From Chitinophaga pinensis (GTDB taxonomy: Bacteria; Bacteroidota; Bacteroidia; Chitinophagales; Chitinophagaceae): DNA of 64,000 bases. Each line of letters opens with the position of its first letter. Within the stretch, counting starts at the first letter, position 1. The notes beneath the pieces are model-generated. The model was given only the letters and a program-made list of their open reading frames with translations. It was not told the origin of the DNA and made no database searches. A program made the translations under genes and the position numbers. Shown here piece by piece: positions 27,829 through 37,069 of this stretch. The stretch is taken from the NCBI GenBank assembly GCA_945876095.1, contig CAMCMP010000003.1, forward strand, positions 118,522 to 182,521, read 5' to 3'.

Positions 27829-28545
27829 TTATATTGCCTGGTGATTAAATGGCTGTAAAACAATTTCACTCACCACACCACTAGAGGGCTGCTGACATAA
27901 AAACCAAATAGTCTTAGCTGCCTCTTCGGACTGAATCATTTTTTCTCTTTGCACTTTTAAATCAATGGTATCCCAAAATGAAGAATCCACTCCGCCCAAA
28001 AACAAATTAGTGATTCTAATATCGGTTCTCTTAAGTTCTTCTCGGATACTTTGCATCATACCCACTAAACCATATTTACTAGCGCTATAGGCAGCAGCTC
28101 CAGCCATTGGCACCTTTCCCAATACACCAGGAATATTAATAATAAGTCCCTTTTTAATCTCCTTCATAGTAGGTAAAAATGCCTTAATTAATAAAAAGGG
28201 ACCGTACAAATTATAATGTAATGACTTCATAAAATCCTCCTCGGAAAGCGTTTCCATCGATTTTATAATTCCAATACCAGCAGTATTAATTAGTATATCT
28301 ATTGAAGCCATTTGTTCAAAATACTTTTCTTTCATTTCATTCACTGCAAAAGGCTGAGAAATATCCATTGTAAAAGTTCTTTCGTTTGGAACCCCACAAC
28401 CACTGGCGACCAGAGCTAGCTTTTCAGCATTACGTCCAGTTAAAAATAAACGTGCACCACTACCAGCCAGTAATTTGGCTAATTCAGATCCTATACCCCC
28501 CGTAGCACCTACTAATAGTATATTTTTACCATTCAATGTTTCCAT
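27829..28545 (-). CDS. Short-chain dehydrogenase/reductase
   Basis: This is an NAD(P)-dependent SDR oxidoreductase of unknown substrate. The nucleotide-binding loop is VGATGGIGSELA (12-23), followed by LINTAGIG, and the catalytic Tyr-x3-Lys is YSASKYGLVG. At 238 residues it is a classical SDR. It lies upstream of the proline dehydrogenase gene on the same strand with about 55 bases between them, but I see no functional link. Confidence 0.88.
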   Translation of the reverse strand: METLNGKNILLVGATGGIGSELAKLLAGSGARLFLTGRNAEKLALVASGCGVPNERTFTMDISQPFAVNEMKEKYFEQMASIDILINTAGIGIIKSMETLSEEDFMKSLHYNLYGPFLLIKAFLPTMKEIKKGLIINIPGVLGKVPMAGAAAYSASKYGLVGMMQSIREELKRTDIRITNLFLGGVDSSFWDTIDLKVQREKMIQSEEAAKTIWFLCQQPSSGVVSEIVLQPFNHQAI

Positions 28546-28664
28546 TATTCTAGTTTTTTATACTAACAAAATGATATTCAATTTGTTTAAATTTTGAAAT
28601 TTTTATAAATGATTTCAACTAAATACTTCAGACATTCGGATTACCTTTACTAAAATTAAAACCG

Positions 28665-29180
28665 ATGGACAAAAAGGCGAGCGAATCATTGATTGTGATG
28701 ACAGAACTTGTATTACCCAATGATACCAACAGTTTTGGCAACTTAATGGGTGGGCGATTGATGTACTGGATGGATATCGCTTCTGCCCTTGCCGCAATGA
28801 AGCATAGTGGTGCCCCTGTAGTTACCGCTTCAGTAGATAATATTTCCTTTAAAAACCCTATCAAATTGGGTAATGTAGTTCACATAGAAGCGAAGGTTAC
28901 TCGAGTATTTACAACCAGTATGGAAGTGCATATAAAAGTTTGGGGAGAAAATGTAATTCAACAAAATAAATACAAAAGCAATGAAGCTTATTTCACATTT
29001 GTAGCATTAGACGCCAATAGTAAGCCACAACCGGTTCACCAAGTGATTGCAGAAACTCCTGGCGAGAAGGAGCTGTATGAAGGTGCACTTAGAAGAAGGC
29101 AACTAAGATTAGTATTAGGGGGGAAAATGAAACCAGAAGAAGCAGAGGAGTTAAAGGCAATTTTTAAAATAACTATTTAG
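28665..29180 (+). CDS. Hot-dog-fold acyl-CoA thioesterase
   Basis: This enzyme hydrolyses acyl-CoA thioesters. The YciA/BACH-type hot-dog pattern is clear: NDTNSFGNLMGGRLMYWMD (residues about 19-37, with catalytic Asn/Asp positions), a central ASVDNISFKNPIKLGNVVHIEA, and a C-terminal SNEAYFTFVALD. At 171 residues it fits the single-domain hexameric group. It starts at ATG 28665, preceded by a TACCTTTA box. The 3' side opens into a 720-base repeat-filled gap. Confidence 0.9.
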   Translation: MDKKASESLIVMTELVLPNDTNSFGNLMGGRLMYWMDIASALAAMKHSGAPVVTASVDNISFKNPIKLGNVVHIEAKVTRVFTTSMEVHIKVWGENVIQQNKYKSNEAYFTFVALDANSKPQPVHQVIAETPGEKELYEGALRRRQLRLVLGGKMKPEEAEELKAIFKITI

Positions 29181-29283
29181 TCGATTTTTAAAAAGTCTTA
29201 AGTGCAGATTCGGTTGGGCTTTTGAATAAAATTGATGGATAAATGACTAACAGATAATTAGTCAAATTATTAATAATTTCTTT

Positions 29284-29540
29284 TTTTAGTAAAATAAAGT
29301 TGACTATATAAGTTTTTGATTCCGTCTGGAATAGAGTGCTTTTACTTTTTTGCCTTGATGCAAAAAAGTAACAAAAAAAATCAAGCCTGCGAATAAAAAG
29401 GCTGAAATTTTAAATATCAGACTAAAATCAAGGAACTCGCCAGTAGAGTAAAATACTTTGAAGGTAATGTTGGCTCAAACAGCCTTGATTTTTTAACGTC
29501 TGATATTTAAAATTTCTAGCACTTTTTATTCGAGGGCGTC
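29284..29540 (+). repeat. Dispersed repeat, copy B1 with internal inverted repeat
   Basis: The left end (TTAGTAAAATA through GGAATAGAGTGCTTTTAC) and a hairpin ACTTTTTTGC-CTTGAT-GCAAAAAAGT match the 61-kb copy. In place of the short GC palindrome, this copy has a fold-back: 29391-29433 pairs with 29483-29531, including an 18-base perfect match (29405-29422 with 29498-29515). It ends in TTTTTATTCGAGGGCGTC like the others. Confidence 0.8.
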
Positions 29541-29615
29541 AAATAGAAGATCCACTATCTATTAATGCTTAATTAAAATACAGCGTTACTTTTAAGGGAA
29601 TACCTCAGCCACTAC

Positions 29616-29673
29616 GGATTGATTTTTTAACGGCTGATAATTCAAATTTCTATCACTTTTTATTCGAGGGCGT
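29616..29673 (+). repeat. Dispersed repeat, half-copy B2
   Basis: These 58 bases match the right half of the 61-kb copy (61091-61148) with a single visible difference, starting at the centre-right of the palindrome (GGATTGATT) and ending in GAGGGCGT. The left half is absent. Confidence 0.8.
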
Positions 29674-29841
29674 TTAAACTTCAATTATTTCAAAATGCTT
29701 GAGCCGATTTTTTGAGGGGCAACTATTTTAGCTGCCTTTATTTAATTTAAATTATTTTAAGAGAATTTTTTAGCTCCCTTCTCTAATCTTGCAAATAAAA
29801 ATTTTATTCAGATTTGATTTTATAATAATTAAGGATACTTC

Positions 29842-29890
29842 ATTTCATTAAAAAAGAGAAGGTTATTTTCCTTCTCTTTTTTAATGAAAT
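29842..29890 (-). terminator. Long-stem terminator of rseP
   Basis: A perfect 21-bp stem (29842-29862 with 29870-29890) and a seven-base TTATTTT loop lie 13 bases after the rseP stop codon. The G/C part is AGAGAAGG/CCTTCTCT with a T-run inside the stem. The length is unusual for a simple terminator. Confidence 0.8.
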
Positions 29891-29902
29891 ATTATTTTTT
29901 TT

Positions 29903-31282
29903 CTACTTTCCTTTACCCCATCCAAACCAGTCATTGCCATTGGAAAATAGCATTAAAGCTAACAACAAGACCATCCCAACAATTTGAGCATACTCTAAAA
30001 ACTTATCGCTAGGTTTTCTTCCAGTAATCATTTCTACCAGCGTAAAAACTACATGCCCTCCATCCAAAGCGGGTATCGGTAATAAATTCATAAAGGCAAG
30101 AACAATTGATAAAAAGCCAGTGATTCTCCAGAAAGCCTCCCATTGCCCCCACTCTGTAGGAAATATAGAACCCATAGACTTAAATCCACCTAATCCTTTA
30201 TAGGCACCTGTTTCAGGATTCAGAATTAATTTAAACTGATCGATATAAAATTTCAATTTTCCCAAAGCCATGGAAATACCCGCTGGAATAGCTTCAAAAA
30301 AGCCATATTTTTTTCGCTCCAACTTAAATACACCCAGACTATCATATTGATCTAACGACAATGGAGGAAGTCCAATTTTACCTTCTGCATTAACATTGGC
30401 CACTACGTTTATAGCAGTTCCTTTTCTATCTACTTGAAGGGTTACCGATTGATTCTTTTTAGATGCTAATACGGAAGACATTTCATCGTAAAATAATACT
30501 GGAACAGAATCAATTGAAATGATTTTATCCAAAGATTGAATACCAGCTTTTTTTCCATTAGAGGTATCTTTTGAACCATACTCACCAATATAAGTTGGTA
30601 TTCTTTGCATCAATAACATTCCAGCTCTTCGCTTACTTTCAACTAAACGCTCTATAAAATTTACTGGAAAGTCTATATTGCTTGATACCCCATTTCTTTC
30701 TATTGTAATATTTTTAGCCAATAATAATTTGGGTTGAATATCTTCAAAATATTGAATCGGTGTTCCATCAACAGCAATAATTTTATCACCATTGCGGATT
30801 TTCAAATCAAATAAAACACTGTCCTGTACCCAAATACCATTTTTTACAGATGATGCAGGAACCTTTTGTTCACCCCAAATAAACAATACCATTGCATAAA
30901 TTAGAAAGGCAAGCAAAACATTTACTACAACGCCACCTATCATAATAATAAGCCTTTGCCATGCAGGTTTACTTCGGAATTCATAAGTTTGAGCAGGCAA
31001 TTGCATGGCTTCCTTATCCATACTCTCATCAATCATTCCTGCAATTTTAACATAACCGCCTAAGGGTAACCAACCCACTCCATATTCAGTATCTCCTATT
31101 TTCTTTTTAAACAAAGAAAAATAAGGATTAAAAAAAAGATAGAATTTTTCTACTCTACATCCAAACCATTTTGCCGTAATAAAATGACCGAATTCGTGAA
31201 GAATAACGAGGATTGACAAAGATAAAATGAGATAGAAAACCTGTAAACCTACATTTCCCCAATTGATTGATAATAGTGTCAT
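29903..31282 (-). CDS. rseP: Site-2 protease RseP
   Basis: This is an inner-membrane zinc metalloprotease that cleaves anti-sigma factors and signal-peptide remnants within the membrane. The zinc motif HEFGH (29-33) lies in the first helix. The membrane segments flank one or two PDZ-like regions (about 130-300, with GDKIIAVDGTPIQ and LDKIISIDSVPV), and the second catalytic motif NLLPIPALDGGHV lies in the third helix. At 459 residues it has the normal size. The dxr-rseP order on one strand is typical of bacteria. Confidence 0.94.
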   Translation of the reverse strand: MTLLSINWGNVGLQVFYLILSLSILVILHEFGHFITAKWFGCRVEKFYLFFNPYFSLFKKKIGDTEYGVGWLPLGGYVKIAGMIDESMDKEAMQLPAQTYEFRSKPAWQRLIIMIGGVVVNVLLAFLIYAMVLFIWGEQKVPASSVKNGIWVQDSVLFDLKIRNGDKIIAVDGTPIQYFEDIQPKLLLAKNITIERNGVSSNIDFPVNFIERLVESKRRAGMLLMQRIPTYIGEYGSKDTSNGKKAGIQSLDKIISIDSVPVLFYDEMSSVLASKKNQSVTLQVDRKGTAINVVANVNAEGKIGLPPLSLDQYDSLGVFKLERKKYGFFEAIPAGISMALGKLKFYIDQFKLILNPETGAYKGLGGFKSMGSIFPTEWGQWEAFWRITGFLSIVLAFMNLLPIPALDGGHVVFTLVEMITGRKPSDKFLEYAQIVGMVLLLALMLFSNGNDWFGWGKGK

Positions 31283-31378
31283 AATATAATTTTCCCTTAC
31301 TAGGAATAATTTAAATTTTTATTAAAATTTGAATGATAAAAGATGTCCCTCTGCATTTTTTTAGGAACACGAAAGAAC

Positions 31379-32548
31379 TCACATTTTTATCAAAGAAGCA
31401 GCAAAATTACGTGCTTCACCTTCGCTTTCAAAATATTCTTCTAGAGAAGGTTTTTCTACAAACGAAATTTGCTGCATCGTTTTTTCAACTACTGCAGTCA
31501 TGTCAAGAAAGCCAATACGGTTGTGTAAAAAGGCCCAGACTGCAATTTCATTAGCAGCATTCAAAACGCAAGGTAAATTACCGCCTTTAAACATTGCCTC
31601 TGTTGCTAGCGCTAAATTTCTGAAAGTTTTAACATCTGGTTCATCAAAGGTTAGGGAAGGATACTTTCTGAAATCCAGTCTTGGAAAATCATTTTTAATT
31701 CGCTGTGGAAATGCCATTGCATATTGTATCGGTAATTTCATATCAGGCAAACCCATTTGAGCTTTTATACTTCCATCCTCAAATTGAATCATGCTATGAA
31801 TAATACTTTGTTGGTGAATCACCACCTGAATTTGATCAGGCCTCAAATTAAACAACCACTTAGCTTCAATCATTTCAAGTCCCTTATTCATCAAGGTAGA
31901 AGAATCGATAGAAATTTTGGCACCCATTTCCCAATTAGGGTGACTAAGTGCATGGTCTCTTTTTACATTGACTAAAAAATTAGGTTTTTTACCAATGAAA
32001 GGACCACCACTTGCCGTTAAAATAATTTTTTCGATCGCATTTCTCCCCTCACCTACCAAGCATTGAAATATCGCAGAATGTTCACTATCTACTGGAATAA
32101 TAGGAGCACGATGTTTTATCGCCATTCCCATTACAATGTCTCCCGCTACTACCAAGGTCTCCTTATTGGCTAATCCAATCGCCTTTCCTTTTTCTACTGC
32201 TTTTAGTGTAGGCTTTAATCCAGCAAAGCCCACTATACCTGCCAACATCATATCGTAGCTATCAAAATCAGCTACCTCTACCAATGCATTTTCTCCGGAG
32301 AAAACTTTAATGCCTGAAGAACTTAAGGCATCTTTAACCAAAAGATATTTAGACTCATCACCAATAACAACTGCATTGGGATTGAATTCAAGTGCTTGTG
32401 AAATTAAACGTTCGTGATTAGACTGGGCAGTCAATATCTCCACTTCAAAAAGTGTAGGATTTGCTCGGATCACTTCTATTGCCTGCGTACCGATAGAACC
32501 TGTAGATCCAAATAAAGCAATTTTCTTTTTCTTAATGGCTTCGCCCAT
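31379..32548 (-). CDS. dxr: 1-deoxy-D-xylulose-5-phosphate reductoisomerase
   Basis: This is the second enzyme of the MEP isoprenoid pathway, making MEP from DXP with NADPH. Motifs appear in order: nucleotide loop LFGSTGSIGTQA (12-23), ANKETLVVAGD, metal and substrate site PVDSEHSAIFQCL, ILTASGGPF, and MGAKISIDSSTLMNKGLE. The length of 389 residues is standard. It lies upstream of rseP with a gap of about 95 bases and no visible terminator, so co-transcription is likely. Its product would feed the polyprenyl synthase elsewhere in the window. Confidence 0.96.
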   Translation of the reverse strand: MGEAIKKKKIALFGSTGSIGTQAIEVIRANPTLFEVEILTAQSNHERLISQALEFNPNAVVIGDESKYLLVKDALSSSGIKVFSGENALVEVADFDSYDMMLAGIVGFAGLKPTLKAVEKGKAIGLANKETLVVAGDIVMGMAIKHRAPIIPVDSEHSAIFQCLVGEGRNAIEKIILTASGGPFIGKKPNFLVNVKRDHALSHPNWEMGAKISIDSSTLMNKGLEMIEAKWLFNLRPDQIQVVIHQQSIIHSMIQFEDGSIKAQMGLPDMKLPIQYAMAFPQRIKNDFPRLDFRKYPSLTFDEPDVKTFRNLALATEAMFKGGNLPCVLNAANEIAVWAFLHNRIGFLDMTAVVEKTMQQISFVEKPSLEEYFESEGEARNFAASLIKM

Positions 32549-32702
32549 AGATTTAAATTTTAACTAAACCAACACTTTGAACCACCCATTATTTTCTGCA
32601 GCAGCAATACAAATTTTTTTATTACTGATTTATTCTGGATTTTAGAAAAGCTATTCAAAAATTAAAATAATATAATTAAAATAAAATCTCCTTTTATGCA
32701 AT

Positions 32703-34034
32703 TTAATGTAATAATTGCTTCAATGCACCTTCAACTTTACCAAAGTTAAATCTAGACACTACTTTATCCATCATAAGAATTACCTGTTGGTGCTGCAAAT
32801 TACCGATAGAGCCTTCATGGGTATGGCTAGGTGAAGGACTATAAGAAAAATTACCTTTATCAATATCGTTGCCTATCTGTTTATAGGCATCTCTAAATGG
32901 GATACCCTGCAAAACAAGCTTATTTACTTCCTCTACACTAAAAAGATATTGATATTGTTTATTCAACAACAAGTCCTTTTTTACAACCACATTACTAATC
33001 ATCAATCCCGCCATTTCTATACAAGATTGTAAATTTTGAAAGGCTGGAATGATATGCTCTTTAATTAGTTGAAGATCGCGGTGGTATCCTGAAGGCAGAT
33101 TGGTAGTCATCAGCATAATTTCATTGGGCAAAGCCTGGATACGATTACAATGAGACCGAATGAGTTCAAAAACATCCGGATTTTTTTTGTGGGGCATAAT
33201 GCTGCTCCCTGTAGTTAATTCTTCAGGGAAACTTATAAAAGAAAAATTTTGATTGAGGTATAAGCAAGCATCCATACTTAATTTAGAAAGAGTAGCTGCG
33301 ATATTTGAAAGTGCCGATGCAACAATTCTTTCTGTTTTCCCCCTTCCCATTTGCGCATAAACCACATTGTAATTCAAGTCATCGAATCCAAGTAAATCTG
33401 TAGTCATTTTTCTATTGATAGGAAATGAAGAACCATAGCCTGCTGCAGAACCCAGAGGATTTTTATTGACTACTTCAAAAGCAGCTTGCAAGGTTATCAG
33501 ATCATCTACTAAGCTTTCAGCATAGGCCCCAAACCAAAGACCAAATGAGGAGGGCATCGCTAACTGTAAATGAGTATATCCAGGAAGCAAGTCATCCTTA
33601 TGCTTTTGACTTTGTTGAATGAGTAAATCAAAAAATGCTTTGGTACTAACCACCAATTTTTCAATCTCACTTCTCAAAAATAATTTCAGATCTACTAAAA
33701 CTTGATCATTTCTACTTCTAGCACTGTGGATTTTTTTTCCAACATCCCCTAGTTTTTGGGTAAGCATTAATTCAACTTGAGAATGAATGTCTTCCACTCC
33801 ATCATCCAATTTGAAATTTCCTTTTTGAATTAATTGATAAATATTTTTTAATTCAACTTCTAATAAAGCCAATTCGTCCTTGGAAAGTAAACCGATAGAT
33901 TCAAGCATTTTAATATGAGCCAAAGATCCCAATACATCAAATGGCGCCAAATAAATATCCAATTCACGATCGTTTCCTACGGTGAATTTTTCAACTGATT
34001 TCAGCGATTGGATATCTTTTTGCCAGAGTTTCAT
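32703..34034 (-). CDS. argH: Argininosuccinate lyase
   Basis: This is the final step of arginine synthesis, splitting argininosuccinate into arginine and fumarate. The superfamily signature GSSIMPHKKNPD is intact. Other family segments are EDIHSQVE, HSARSRNDQV and PGYTHLQLAMPSSFG. The length of 443 residues is normal. It is the last gene of the arginine cluster, about 60 bases after argE'. Confidence 0.95.
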   Translation of the reverse strand: MKLWQKDIQSLKSVEKFTVGNDRELDIYLAPFDVLGSLAHIKMLESIGLLSKDELALLEVELKNIYQLIQKGNFKLDDGVEDIHSQVELMLTQKLGDVGKKIHSARSRNDQVLVDLKLFLRSEIEKLVVSTKAFFDLLIQQSQKHKDDLLPGYTHLQLAMPSSFGLWFGAYAESLVDDLITLQAAFEVVNKNPLGSAAGYGSSFPINRKMTTDLLGFDDLNYNVVYAQMGRGKTERIVASALSNIAATLSKLSMDACLYLNQNFSFISFPEELTTGSSIMPHKKNPDVFELIRSHCNRIQALPNEIMLMTTNLPSGYHRDLQLIKEHIIPAFQNLQSCIEMAGLMISNVVVKKDLLLNKQYQYLFSVEEVNKLVLQGIPFRDAYKQIGNDIDKGNFSYSPSPSHTHEGSIGNLQHQQVILMMDKVVSRFNFGKVEGALKQLLH

Positions 34035-34094
34035 TTAAAATAAATTTAAGATATAGATAGAGGCATTCCAAATTATCGAAACCTCTTTTAGCAT

Positions 34095-35156
34095 TTATAA
34101 AATTTGATCAATTAATTGAATATAGCAATTAATTCCTTCTTCAATTTCTCTAAGATAAATAAATTCATCTGCAGTATGACTTCTAGCACTATCTCCAGGT
34201 CCCATTTTTAAAGTAGGAAAAGGCATCAAAGCCTTATCTGAAGTAGTAGGAGAACCATAATACCCCTTTCCCAATTTAATACCTGCCTTCACCAAAGGAT
34301 GATCCAAGGCTATTGAAGTTGACTTCATACGAGTTGACCTTGGTTGGAATGAACTTTTTAGATGTAACTTAAATACTTCCTGAATTTCATCAAAATTGTA
34401 CAATTCATTTATCCTTGCATCCATCACAAATTTACATTGGCCAGGAACTACATTGTGTTGTTTATTATCGGTTTCTATAACGGTAACGGATAGACGACAT
34501 TCTCCTAATAAGGTGCTTACTTTTTCAAATTTGAAATTTCTTATCCAGTTAATATCCTCCATTGCCTTGTACAATGCATTTTCACCTTCCTCTCTAGCGG
34601 CATGTCCTGCCCTGCCCTGAGCGACACAGTCTATTACCATCAATCCACGTTCTGCCACTGCCATTTCCAATTGAGTCGGTTCACCTACAATACCAAAATC
34701 AATTTTACCAAGTTTAGGTAATACCAATTCAATACCATTAACTCCGCTAATCTCTTCTTCTGCACTTGCAGCAAAAACAATGTTGTAGGCGGTGTTTTCT
34801 TTATGATAAAAATGAAGAAAGGTAGCAATCAAAGAAACTAGACAACCACCTGCATCATTGCTTCCCAATCCAAAAAGTTTACCCTCATTTTCTGTAGGAG
34901 CAAAAGGATCTAAAGTATACCCTTTATTAGGCAAAACGGTATCGTGGTGAGAATTCAGTAAAATAGTTGGCTTATTGATATCGTAATGTTTATTTTGGGA
35001 ATACAAATTATTTCCCACCCTTTGAAATTCTACTTGATGCTCATCAAAAAAAGTTGCAATGATATCTGCAGTCGCATGCTCTTCTTTTGAAAATGAAGGA
35101 GTGGCAATCAATTGCTTTAACAATAATACTGCCGAATCGTATAGTGAATTTTTCAT
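34095..35156 (-). CDS. M20 deacylase for the arginine pathway (ArgE'-type)
   Basis: This zinc-dependent M20 amidohydrolase probably removes the acyl group from N-acyl-citrulline, releasing citrulline for ArgG. Metal-binding segments are present: LNSHHDTVLPNKGYTLDPF, LGSNDAGG and SAEEEISG, plus a dimerisation domain with AGRAGHAAREEGENAL. The 353-residue length is typical of the Bacteroidota/Xanthomonas type. Because an N-acyl-ornithine carbamoyltransferase is in the same cluster, the expected substrate is acylated citrulline and not acetylornithine. It starts one base before the end of argB, so the two are probably coupled. Confidence 0.88.
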   Translation of the reverse strand: MKNSLYDSAVLLLKQLIATPSFSKEEHATADIIATFFDEHQVEFQRVGNNLYSQNKHYDINKPTILLNSHHDTVLPNKGYTLDPFAPTENEGKLFGLGSNDAGGCLVSLIATFLHFYHKENTAYNIVFAASAEEEISGVNGIELVLPKLGKIDFGIVGEPTQLEMAVAERGLMVIDCVAQGRAGHAAREEGENALYKAMEDINWIRNFKFEKVSTLLGECRLSVTVIETDNKQHNVVPGQCKFVMDARINELYNFDEIQEVFKLHLKSSFQPRSTRMKSTSIALDHPLVKAGIKLGKGYYGSPTTSDKALMPFPTLKMGPGDSARSHTADEFIYLREIEEGINCYIQLIDQIL

Positions 35157-35157
35157 A

Positions 35158-35988
35158 CTATTTTATTAAAGTACCAATGGTATTGGGTGTACAATTTTGC
35201 AATAGATCCTCTGCGTCCCCTATTAATACTTCTTTTACCCCATTATCAATCGCATCCAAAGCATTGTCGATTTTTGGAAGAATACCATCAAATAATTTAT
35301 TTTCTGCTTTCAACTGAGCATACTTTTCTTTTGTGATTAATGGAATAACTGTATTGACATCGGCTACATTTTCAAGAACTCCTTTTTTTTCAAAACAATA
35401 AATTAATCTTACCTCATATTTTTTTGATAGTCCAACTGCCAAAGTGGAGGCAATCGTATCTGCATTGGTATTTAAAATTTGTCCATTCCCATCATGTGTT
35501 AGTGGAGCAAATACCAAAGTGAAATTATTTGAAAGTAAATTCTCTAAATTGTCAATACCAAGCGAACCAATAGCAACATCTCCTACAAACCCGTAATCGA
35601 TTGCCACCAATTCACCAAGGGCATCACCTGATGTAGGATTTGAATAAACCAGCGGCCTTTTAACAGCCGGTATAAGATTAGCATCTGCGCCAGTCAGACC
35701 CAAAGCATTGCATTGTAAAGATTGTAGCTTTGCAATAATTTTTTTGTTTACCAACCCGCCATACACCATCGTTACTAGATCAATTGTAGCTGCATCTGTT
35801 ACCCTTCGCCCGTTAACATAATTAGACTGAATACCTAATTGATCGCCAATTTTTGTGGCAATTTTGCCACCACCATGGACTAATATTTTTTTGGTATTGA
35901 TGGTAGAAAATTTTTCAAGAAAAGAGTCTAATGCAATAGCATTATCAATTACATTTCCACCAATTTTTATTACCAATAGTTGTTCCAT
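35158..35988 (-). CDS. argB: N-acyl-glutamate kinase
   Basis: This kinase phosphorylates the gamma-carboxylate of N-acylglutamate. The amino-acid kinase fold shows the KIGGNVID loop (8-15), VHGGGKIATKIG, NGRRVTDAATIDLVTMVYGG and the C-terminal ILPKIDNALDAIDNGV. The length of 276 residues fits. It overlaps argF' by a single base (TAATG arrangement) and is nearly fused end-to-start with the deacylase gene. Whether it prefers acetyl- or succinyl-glutamate cannot be seen directly. Confidence 0.93.
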   Translation of the reverse strand: MEQLLVIKIGGNVIDNAIALDSFLEKFSTINTKKILVHGGGKIATKIGDQLGIQSNYVNGRRVTDAATIDLVTMVYGGLVNKKIIAKLQSLQCNALGLTGADANLIPAVKRPLVYSNPTSGDALGELVAIDYGFVGDVAIGSLGIDNLENLLSNNFTLVFAPLTHDGNGQILNTNADTIASTLAVGLSKKYEVRLIYCFEKKGVLENVADVNTVIPLITKEKYAQLKAENKLFDGILPKIDNALDAIDNGVKEVLIGDAEDLLQNCTPNTIGTLIK

Positions 35989-37010
35989 TATTGCTTATTT
36001 AATAGCTCACTTAACACCGCTTGGGCAGCCCATACTCTATTGCCTGCTTGCTGTGTTACGATACTGTTACTACTATCTAAAATTTCATCGCTCAGCTCTA
36101 CATTTCTTCTTACAGGCAAACAATGCATCACTTTTGCACTGTTAGTCAATTTTAATTTTTCTTGTGTTAACATCCAAGCCGGATCATTGCTATAAATTTT
36201 ACCATAATCAGTATAAGTACTCCAATTTTTTACATATACAAAATCTGCTCCTTCCAAAGCAGCATCTTGATCGTGCAGTATGGTTGCGCCTTTAGTGTAG
36301 GCTGATGACAATTCATAATCCTCAGGGTATGTAATAACAAATTCAGCTTCACCCCAAGCAGTAATCCATTGAGCAAAACTATTGGCAACACATTGTGGCA
36401 AAGGTTTTACATGCGGAGCCCAGGTTAATACAACTTTTGGCTTACGCTTTTCAAGCAATGGAAATTTATTTAAATTTTCTTGAATAGTAATAATGTCTGT
36501 TAATGACTGGAGTGGATGCAATGTCGCGCTTTCCATACTCACAATCGGAATACCGGCATATTGCATAAAAGAATTGATTACTAATTCACTATAATCATCC
36601 TCCCTATTTTTTAAAGAGGGGAAAGTACGGATACAAAGTATATCAAAATACTGACCTAATATAGGTGCCGCGTCCTTTACATGTTCAACAGTAGTGCCAC
36701 TCATAATAGCGCCGTCCTCAAACTCTAATGCCCAACCTTCCTTATCAACATTAAAAACAATCGCTTCCATTCCGAGATTAGTAGCTGCCACTTGAGTGCT
36801 TAATCTAGTGCGCAAAGAAGGATTCAAAAACAATAGACCAATTCTTTTATCAGCACCTAAATGCCGATCTAAAAAAGGGTTGGCCTTATAACTTAAAGCC
36901 TTTGATACCATTCCGTTAATATCTGCTACATCCTTTACAGAAATAAAATTTAGACAACTATTCTCAGTAGACGTTTTTTGTAACAAACTTTTTTGATTAG
37001 ACTGACTCAT
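35988..37010 (-). CDS. argF': N-acyl-L-ornithine carbamoyltransferase (probably succinylornithine type)
   Basis: This enzyme transfers a carbamoyl group to an acylated ornithine, giving acyl-citrulline. Carbamoyl-phosphate residues are in SLRTR (65-69), HPLQSLTD and MHCLPVRRN; the proline-rich TWAPHVKPLPQ loop is the hallmark of this subgroup. By ungapped alignment from memory with the Bacteroides fragilis enzyme, the residue that separates acetyl- from succinyl-ornithine enzymes is Val108 here (Pro in Bacteroides, Glu in Xanthomonas). This favours succinylornithine. At 340 residues it is slightly longer than the Bacteroides protein because of an N-terminal extension. Confidence 0.92.
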   Translation of the reverse strand: MSQSNQKSLLQKTSTENSCLNFISVKDVADINGMVSKALSYKANPFLDRHLGADKRIGLLFLNPSLRTRLSTQVAATNLGMEAIVFNVDKEGWALEFEDGAIMSGTTVEHVKDAAPILGQYFDILCIRTFPSLKNREDDYSELVINSFMQYAGIPIVSMESATLHPLQSLTDIITIQENLNKFPLLEKRKPKVVLTWAPHVKPLPQCVANSFAQWITAWGEAEFVITYPEDYELSSAYTKGATILHDQDAALEGADFVYVKNWSTYTDYGKIYSNDPAWMLTQEKLKLTNSAKVMHCLPVRRNVELSDEILDSSNSIVTQQAGNRVWAAQAVLSELLNKQ

Positions 37011-37069
37011 GATCTAGCGTTAATGGAATAATAAAATATCTTTTAGTTAACATTTAATTTTAAAAAAAA

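Larger units (their letters stand above)
29181..29902. other. Non-coding gap filled with repeat copies
   Basis: This 720-base gap shows no gene. It contains repeat copy B1 with an internal fold-back (29284-29540), half-copy B2 (29616-29673) and the rseP terminator (29842-29890). About 170 bases between B2 and the terminator are AT-rich and unassigned. Confidence 0.75.
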
